Source: Asanoa siamensis
GTDB taxonomy: Bacteria; Actinomycetota; Actinomycetes; Mycobacteriales; Micromonosporaceae
Reading direction: 5' to 3'
DNA: 64,000 nt
NCBI RefSeq assembly: GCF_016862555.1
Contig: NZ_BONE01000018.1
Location: forward strand, 1 to 64,000
Part shown: one piece after another, positions 62,427 to 64,000 of the stretch
Position numbering within the stretch: position 1 is the first letter of the stretch
Layout of the letters: the number at the start of each line of letters is the position of its first letter
Made by a program: the position numbers and the translations under genes
Notes under the pieces: generated by a model
Seen by the model: the letters and a program-made list of their open reading frames with translations, nothing else
Told to the model about the DNA's origin: nothing
Databases searched by the model: none

Positions 62427-63983
62427 GTGTTCGACACCCTGAGCGACCGCCTCAACGGGATCTTCACCAAGCTCCGTGGCAAGGGGCGGCTGACCGATGC
62501 CGACATCGACGCCACCGCGCGGGAGATCCGGCTGGCGCTGCTCGAGGCCGATGTCGCGTTGCCGGTGGTTCGGGCGTTCATCGCCCGGATCAAGGAGCGG
62601 GCGCGCGGGTCCGAGGTCTCGCAGGCGCTGAACCCGGCGCAGCAGGTCATCAAGATCGTGCACGAAGAGCTGGTCAACGTCCTGGGCGGCGACACCCGGC
62701 GACTCCAGCTCGCCAAGCAGCCGCCGACCGTGATCATGCTCGCCGGTCTGCAGGGTTCCGGTAAGACGACGCTCGCCGGCAAGCTGGCGCGGTTCCTGGC
62801 GGGGCAGGGGCACCAGCCGCTGCTCGTCGCCGCCGACCTGCAGCGGCCCAACGCGGTCACGCAGCTCCAGGTGCTCGGCGAGCGGGCCGGTGTCGAGGTC
62901 TACGCGCCGGAGCCGGGCAACGGGGTGGGCGACCCCGTCGACGTGGCGCGGGCGTCGATCGACCACGCGAAGCGGGTGGCGCGTGACGTCGTCATCGTCG
63001 ACACCGCCGGCCGGCTGGGCATCGACCAGGAGATGATGGCGCAGGCCGCCAACATCCGCGACGCCGTCGACCCCGACGAGGTCCTGTTCGTGATCGACGC
63101 GATGGTCGGTCAGGACGCGGTCAACACGGCCGAGGCGTTCCGCGACGGGGTCGGCATCACCGGCGTCGTGCTGTCCAAGCTGGACGGTGACGCCCGCGGT
63201 GGTGCGGCGCTGTCGGTACGCGAGGTGACCGGGCAGCCGATCCTGTTCGCGTCCACGGGCGAGAAGCTCGAGGACTTCGACATCTTCCACCCCGACCGGA
63301 TGGCGAGCCGCATTCTGGGGATGGGCGACGTTCTCACGCTGATCGAGCAGGCCGAGCAGGCCTTCGACGCCGATCAGAAAGAGAAGATGACCGCCAAGCT
63401 CATGGGCGGCGAGCAGTTCACGCTCGAGGACTTCCTCGACCAGATGGTCGCGATGCGGCGGATGGGCCCGATCGCCAACGTGCTGGCCATGATGCCCGGC
63501 ATGGGCCAGGTCAAGGACCAGTTGGCGGATCTCGACGACAAGCACTTCGACCGGGTGACGGCGATCATCCGCTCGATGACGCCGGGCGAGCGGGTCAACC
63601 CGAAGATCATCAACGGCTCGCGGCGGGCGCGCATCGCCAACGGCTCCGGCGTCACGGTGATGGACGTCAACCAGCTGCTCAACCGCTTCTCGGAAGCGCA
63701 GAAGATGATGAAGCAGATGGGCGGCATGATGGGCCTGCCGGGCTCGCGTCGCAAGGCCACGAAGAGCCCGAAGAACAAGCGCAAGGGTACGAAGGGCGGC
63801 TCGCGCCCACGCCCCGTCGGCGGCGTTCCGGGCGGCGGTTTCCCGGGCGGGATGCCGGGCCTACCGCCGGGCTTCGACCCGTCGGCGCTGCAGGGTGACG
63901 GTGCGCAGGGGTTGCCGCCGGGCTTCAAGCTGCCGAAGATCGACTTCAACAAGCTCCGCCGCCAGGAGGGCGACAACAAGTAG
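62427..63983 (+). CDS. ffh: signal recognition particle protein Ffh
   Basis: Ffh binds 4.5S/SRP RNA and signal sequences and delivers nascent membrane proteins to FtsY. The 518-aa protein has an N domain, a G domain with LAGLQGSGKTTLAGKLA, AADLQRPNAV, VDTAGRLGID and LSKLDGDARGG, and the M domain with Met-rich MKQMGGMMGLPG and the RNA-binding SRRARIANGSGVTVMDVN. It has about 80 extra residues at the C-terminus rich in Gly/Pro/Lys, a common actinobacterial extension. GTG 62427 has GGGA 7 bases upstream. Confidence 0.97.
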   Translation: MFDTLSDRLNGIFTKLRGKGRLTDADIDATAREIRLALLEADVALPVVRAFIARIKERARGSEVSQALNPAQQVIKIVHEELVNVLGGDTRRLQLAKQPPTVIMLAGLQGSGKTTLAGKLARFLAGQGHQPLLVAADLQRPNAVTQLQVLGERAGVEVYAPEPGNGVGDPVDVARASIDHAKRVARDVVIVDTAGRLGIDQEMMAQAANIRDAVDPDEVLFVIDAMVGQDAVNTAEAFRDGVGITGVVLSKLDGDARGGAALSVREVTGQPILFASTGEKLEDFDIFHPDRMASRILGMGDVLTLIEQAEQAFDADQKEKMTAKLMGGEQFTLEDFLDQMVAMRRMGPIANVLAMMPGMGQVKDQLADLDDKHFDRVTAIIRSMTPGERVNPKIINGSRRARIANGSGVTVMDVNQLLNRFSEAQKMMKQMGGMMGLPGSRRKATKSPKNKRKGTKGGSRPRPVGGVPGGGFPGGMPGLPPGFDPSALQGDGAQGLPPGFKLPKIDFNKLRRQEGDNK

Positions 63984-64000
63984 TCCCTGCCCGGCGGCTC

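Overview
The window is very GC-rich and densely coded. It uses GTG starts freely, and its gene order is that of actinobacterial core chromosome. Leucine biosynthesis, a long lysine-rich-tailed HU, ppk, a CofC/FbiD-type guanylyltransferase, gpsA, ddl, recG, thiL, rsmD-coaD, rpmF-plsX-rnc-mutM, smc, ftsY, amt-glnB-glnD and ffh follow the order I remember for Mycobacterium tuberculosis Rv2989 down to Rv2916c. The codon usage and protein style suggest a member of the Micromonosporaceae, but that is inference. No rRNA, tRNA, insertion sequence, prophage or CRISPR array was seen.

Layout. 0.2-3.8 kb: divergent IclR regulator and leuCD, then hup, with clear terminators after leuD and hup. 3.9-11.5 kb: a membrane-anchored endonuclease/exonuclease/phosphatase protein, then a reverse-strand polyphosphate block (ppk, CYTH-CHAD, Nudix-histidine phosphatase) and cofC/fbiD carrying an extra cold-shock-like tail. 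11.6-16.4 kb: plsC-gpsA-PLP lyase, a small DUF4177-like protein, ddl and a HIT protein. 16.4-17.2 kb holds no gene. 17.2-28.3 kb: recG with a DAK2-type kinase-like gene, an epimerase, rpmB, an acetyltransferase, an ECF sigma factor with its probable membrane partner, thiL, a stand-alone Lrp ligand-binding domain, a DUF3515 protein, YceI and an LPXTG surface protein. 28.6-33.8 kb: core operons rsmD-coaD, a SepIVA-like coiled coil, DUF177-rpmF-plsX-rnc-mutM.

33.9-43.3 kb is an accessory stretch: a membrane-anchored trypsin-like protease, a proline-rich membrane coiled-coil protein, an unrecognised two-gene membrane locus, a three-gene Pel-like polysaccharide locus (GT4 glycosyltransferase, polytopic membrane protein, Spherulin-4-type hydrolase) and a CAP-domain protein. 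43.6-47.8 kb is smc, split by an apparent one-base deletion, followed by a HAD phosphatase. 47.8-50.8 kb holds a MazEF-like toxin-antitoxin pair, a DinB protein and a PhoD-type phosphatase. 51-57 kb: ftsY, an APH-family kinase and the nitrogen operon amt-glnB-glnD, which has a near-consensus GlnR operator upstream. 57-62 kb: an ABC exporter, a histidine kinase and a response regulator (separated by a repetitive 430-bp gap) and a squalene-cyclase-like protein. The window ends with ffh.

A recurring signal is a TAnnnT -10 box placed 6-8 bases before the start codon, which predicts leaderless transcripts for at least ten genes. I used it to choose several starts.
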